DNA of 7,195 bases, from assembly GCA_045112425.1 (NCBI GenBank), contig JBGUHV010000102.1, forward strand, positions 1-7,195, written 5' to 3'. The DNA is from CAG-103 sp045112425. Its GTDB lineage: Bacteria; Bacillota; Clostridia; Oscillospirales; Oscillospiraceae. The notes beneath the pieces were generated by a model. It had not been told where the DNA came from. It saw nothing but the letters and a program-made list of their open reading frames with translations, and did no database searches. The first letter of the stretch is position 1; each line of letters begins with the position of its first letter. The position numbers and the translations under genes were made by a program. Positions 5,681-7,195 of the stretch are shown here, piece by piece.

Positions 5681-5956
5681 ATGCAGGAAGCAGTGTTCAA
5701 AACGTATGTCAGGGGCATCTGGTGCGTGGCCTGTCCGGAGATCATCCTCTCCGGTCTGATGCAGCAGCGCGGCGTTATCGACGCGGACGCGGCGTACTTT
5801 CAGTCGCTCGTCACGGTGAGGTACGACCCTGCCGTCACATCCGAGGCGTCGCTCCGCGCGGCGCTCGAGACTCTGGGCTACCCGCCCTTTGACCGCAGGC
5901 CGACCCTGCTGGAGCGCATGGCGGCAAGGCTGAAGCATCTCGGAGGATCGGCATGA
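5681..5956 (+). CDS. Stand-alone HMA-domain protein, CopZ-like metallochaperone candidate
   Basis: The 91-aa protein is essentially one heavy-metal-associated domain. Residues 5-67 follow the beta-alpha-beta-beta-alpha-beta pattern, with a CxxC metal site at Cys15-Cys18 in GIWCVACPE and an ending LGYP. The Trp before the first Cys and the Pro after the second are unusual compared with the common GM.C..C. It is nearest in sequence to the HMA domain of the next gene: both have Y..S.VT..YDP, GYP and then RR..LL. The tail after GYP (about 69-91) is basic and amphipathic and may be a relic of a membrane helix. The ATG is 6 bp after the copA stop, with AAGGAG (5664-5669) 11 nt upstream; it overlaps the next gene by ATGA. 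A role handing Cu(I) to CopA or to the next protein is inference. Confidence 0.9.
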   Translation: MQEAVFKTYVRGIWCVACPEIILSGLMQQRGVIDADAAYFQSLVTVRYDPAVTSEASLRAALETLGYPPFDRRPTLLERMAARLKHLGGSA

Positions 5957-6858
5957 GCGTTCAGACCTTTCAAAAGCGCGTGGACGGCGTCATCTGCCCC
6001 AACTGCACCTATGAGATCGACGCCCGCCTCAAACGGATTGAGGGCGTCAGCAGCGTGAAAACGAGCTATCTCAAAAGCGAAGTGACCGCGGAGTATGACC
6101 CCGACCGCATCACCGAGTCCGACATTGAGGCGCGGCTTGCGAAAATGGGTTATCCCGTGGGAAAGGGGAGGCGCAATCTCCTCTCCGACGCGCTTGGACT
6201 TCTCTGCATTGCGGCGCTGTACCTCCTGCTGACGAAGCTCATCGACGCCGTGCCGATGCCGATGGCGGAGGCGGGCATGCCCATGGGGCTCGTCTTTCTC
6301 ACGGGGCTGCTGGGCGGCGTCCACTGCATCGGCATGTGCGGCGGCATCATGCTCACGCAGCACCATGCCCTCGCCTACAACGGCGGGCGCATGGTCGGCT
6401 ATACCGCCGCGGGCTTTGCCCTCGGCGCGGTCGGGAGCGTGCTGACGTTCAGCGCCGGGATGAAAAGCGCGGTCTTTCTCGCTGCGGGCGGCCTCGTCGT
6501 CCTCATCGGCCTGCAGATGTGGGGCGTGCCGCTTTTGAGAAAGCTCCGCCCCGGTCTCCCGAGCCCCTGCGGGCGCAGGGGGAGGCCCTTCGTCATCGGC
6601 CTGCTCACCGCCGTCATGCCCTGTGGCATGCTTACCTCCATGTGGTTCGTCGCCGCGTCTGCAGCCTCCGCCGCAAAAGGCGCCGCCACGATGCTGACCT
6701 TCGGCGCAGGAACCAGCGTCTGCATGCTTTTACTCGGCCTCCTCGGCGATGCACTCACACGGAAGTACAATAAATACATCCTCAAAGCCAGTACCATCCT
6801 GATCATCACCATGGGCTTGATGTTAATGGCAAAAGGCATCCAAATCCACGCAGCATAA
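5953..6858 (+). CDS. HMA domain fused to SafE/DsbD-like membrane protein
   Basis: The 301-aa protein has an N-terminal HMA domain (about 4-69; GVICPNC with Cys15 and Cys18). It is joined to a membrane domain of the SafE/DsbD_2 type (PF13386; sulfite exporter TauE/SafE family in many annotations). Hydrophobic segments fall near 78-97, 111-131, 147-167, 172-190, 212-235, 243-264 and 276-296. The family hallmarks are GGVHCIGMCGG (121-131, Cys125 and Cys129) and MPCGML (222-227, Cys224). Relatives commonly sit beside copper ATPases, including in cytochrome oxidase assembly clusters, so movement of Cu(I) or thiol reduction linked to metal delivery fits. Sulfite export is not suggested here. The ATG overlaps the previous stop (ATGA) and has GGAGG (5942-5946) 6 nt upstream. 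It is the last gene of the operon. The loop at 194-212 carries a further Cys206. Confidence 0.92.
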   Translation: MSVQTFQKRVDGVICPNCTYEIDARLKRIEGVSSVKTSYLKSEVTAEYDPDRITESDIEARLAKMGYPVGKGRRNLLSDALGLLCIAALYLLLTKLIDAVPMPMAEAGMPMGLVFLTGLLGGVHCIGMCGGIMLTQHHALAYNGGRMVGYTAAGFALGAVGSVLTFSAGMKSAVFLAAGGLVVLIGLQMWGVPLLRKLRPGLPSPCGRRGRPFVIGLLTAVMPCGMLTSMWFVAASAASAAKGAATMLTFGAGTSVCMLLLGLLGDALTRKYNKYILKASTILIITMGLMLMAKGIQIHAA

Positions 6859-6899
6859 AGCCTCGCAGAGTTCGCACAAAGCGCGAAGAATTCAAATCC

Positions 6900-6989
6900 G
6901 TTTTTGCCGTGGGTTTGCCGCGGCAAAAACTCCCTTGGGCGCGCGTGACGCGCGCCCCTCGGTTCGACCAAGCGGGGCCTAAGCCCCGC
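6900..6989. repeat. Cluster of three GC-rich hairpins downstream of the copper operon
   Basis: Three consecutive inverted repeats are visible. GTTTTTGCCG (6900-6909) pairs perfectly with 6921-6930 around an 11-nt loop. GGGCGCGCG (6937-6945) pairs with 6949-6957 around TGA. GCGGGGC (6972-6978) pairs with 6983-6989 around CTAA. None has a T tract immediately after it, so they are poor terminators on their own. No gene with a credible start or family lies here. The dense structure resembles a dispersed intergenic repeat or a structured 3' end protecting the operon mRNA; both are inference. Confidence 0.6.
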
Positions 6990-7008
6990 GCGATAAAAGC
7001 GAGTAATC

Positions 7009-7046
7009 AAAACGAAAGGCGCCCCGGATGGGGCGCCTTTCGTTTT
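7009..7046. terminator. Strong bidirectional terminator-like hairpin
   Basis: A perfect 17-bp stem (7009-7025 with 7030-7046) closes the loop GGAT. The right arm ends CCTTTCGTTTT and the left arm begins AAAACGAAAGG, so both strands have a T-rich end after a GC core. It is the first strong terminator after the copper operon, 150 bp beyond the last stop codon. Confidence 0.8.
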
Positions 7047-7061
7047 GGGCGCGCAAGCGCC
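7047..7061 (+). other. Small hairpin with GCAA tetraloop
   Basis: GGCGC (7048-7052) pairs perfectly with GCGCC (7057-7061) around GCAA, a GNRA-type tetraloop known to stabilise RNA hairpins. It lies between two terminator hairpins. It may be chance in such GC-rich sequence. Confidence 0.35.
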
Positions 7062-7068
7062 AAATAGA

Positions 7069-7116
7069 AAGCGCCCTGCCGGAACGGACAAAACCGGCAG
7101 GGCGCTTCCCCTTTTT
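7069..7116 (+). terminator. Second terminator hairpin with T tract
   Basis: A perfect 14-bp GC-rich stem (7069-7082 with 7094-7107) closes an 11-nt loop and is followed by CCCCTTTTT (7108-7116). The T run starts 4 nt after the stem, slightly far but acceptable. It could be a back-up terminator for the copper operon or an attenuator in the leader of the possible gene at 7140. Confidence 0.72.
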
Positions 7117-7139
7117 CAGGAGAATTGGAGTCGGAAAAC

Positions 7140-7195
7140 ATGAGAGAGAGCCTGTTGGGGACAAGCCCTCTGAAAGGGATTGCACTTTCGTTGTC
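7140..7195 (+). CDS. Possible 5' end of an unidentified gene (partial)
   Basis: An ATG at 7140 opens a frame, MRESLLGTSPLKGIALSL, that runs off the window without a stop. GGAG (7127-7130) lies 9 nt upstream and AGGAGA (7118-7123) further away. No clear promoter is visible between the terminator hairpin at 7069 and this ATG, so transcription would have to come from upstream through the hairpin. Eighteen residues do not identify a family. The call is tentative. Confidence 0.38.
   Translation, partial: MRESLLGTSPLKGIALSL

Noticed and set aside
6399..7091. Minus-strand open frame of 230 codons covering the end of the HMA-SafE gene and the hairpin cluster
   Set aside because: Most of it is antisense to a well-supported gene, and the rest translates the inverted repeats. 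No domain is recognisable.
1..7195. CRISPR array, tRNA, rRNA, transposase or phage genes
   Set aside because: No regularly spaced direct repeats, no tRNA-like cloverleaf, and no reading frame resembling a transposase, integrase or phage protein was seen.

Overview
The window looks like chromosomal DNA from a GC-rich Firmicute, most likely a gut Clostridia of the Oscillospiraceae/Ruminococcaceae type. The grounds are strong GGAGG-type ribosome binding sites, TTG start usage, sigma-A-like promoters (TTGACA/TATAAT), a CmpB-type (PF06541) membrane protein, and an intergenic palindrome of a kind I recall from such genomes. The taxonomy is inference; no rRNA or tRNA is present.

Layout. Positions 1-40 hold the 5' end of an unidentified minus-strand gene with its own promoter. 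Divergent from it, 190-1128 encodes a PF06541-type membrane protein with a long charged C-terminal helical domain. Next is mtnN (1169-1867; MTA/SAH nucleosidase), whose promoter lies in the last codons of the preceding gene. mtnN ends in a strong terminator. A dispersed palindromic element (1939-2067) and a shared hairpin (2099-2125) then separate it from a convergent TetR-family regulator gene (minus strand, 2714-2133).

The TetR gene is divergent from a four-gene plus-strand operon (2846-6858) that I read as a copper handling/export system. The genes are: a small membrane protein with an HDADH motif (unrecognised family); CopA, a Cu(I) P1B-1 ATPase with one intact and one degenerate metal-binding domain; a free-standing HMA (CxxC) protein; and an HMA-SafE/DsbD-like membrane protein. 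Gaps are 6 bp, 6 bp and a 4-bp ATGA overlap, so the four are almost certainly co-transcribed and translationally coupled. Between TetR and the operon lie two back-to-back promoters and three copies of a 16-bp palindrome (consensus near TTTACCAAGTGGTAAA). This points to one TetR protein controlling both itself and the operon, instead of the CsoR or CopY usual for Firmicute copper operons. The TetR promoter places the predicted transcription start on the A of the ATG, so its mRNA may be leaderless.

From 6859 to 7139 there is no convincing gene, but there is a dense series of hairpins, two of them terminator-like. A possible partial gene starts at 7140 and runs off the window.

The best candidate for something not described is the TetR-controlled cassette: the HDADH membrane protein, CopA, and an apparently split HMA/HMA-SafE pair.
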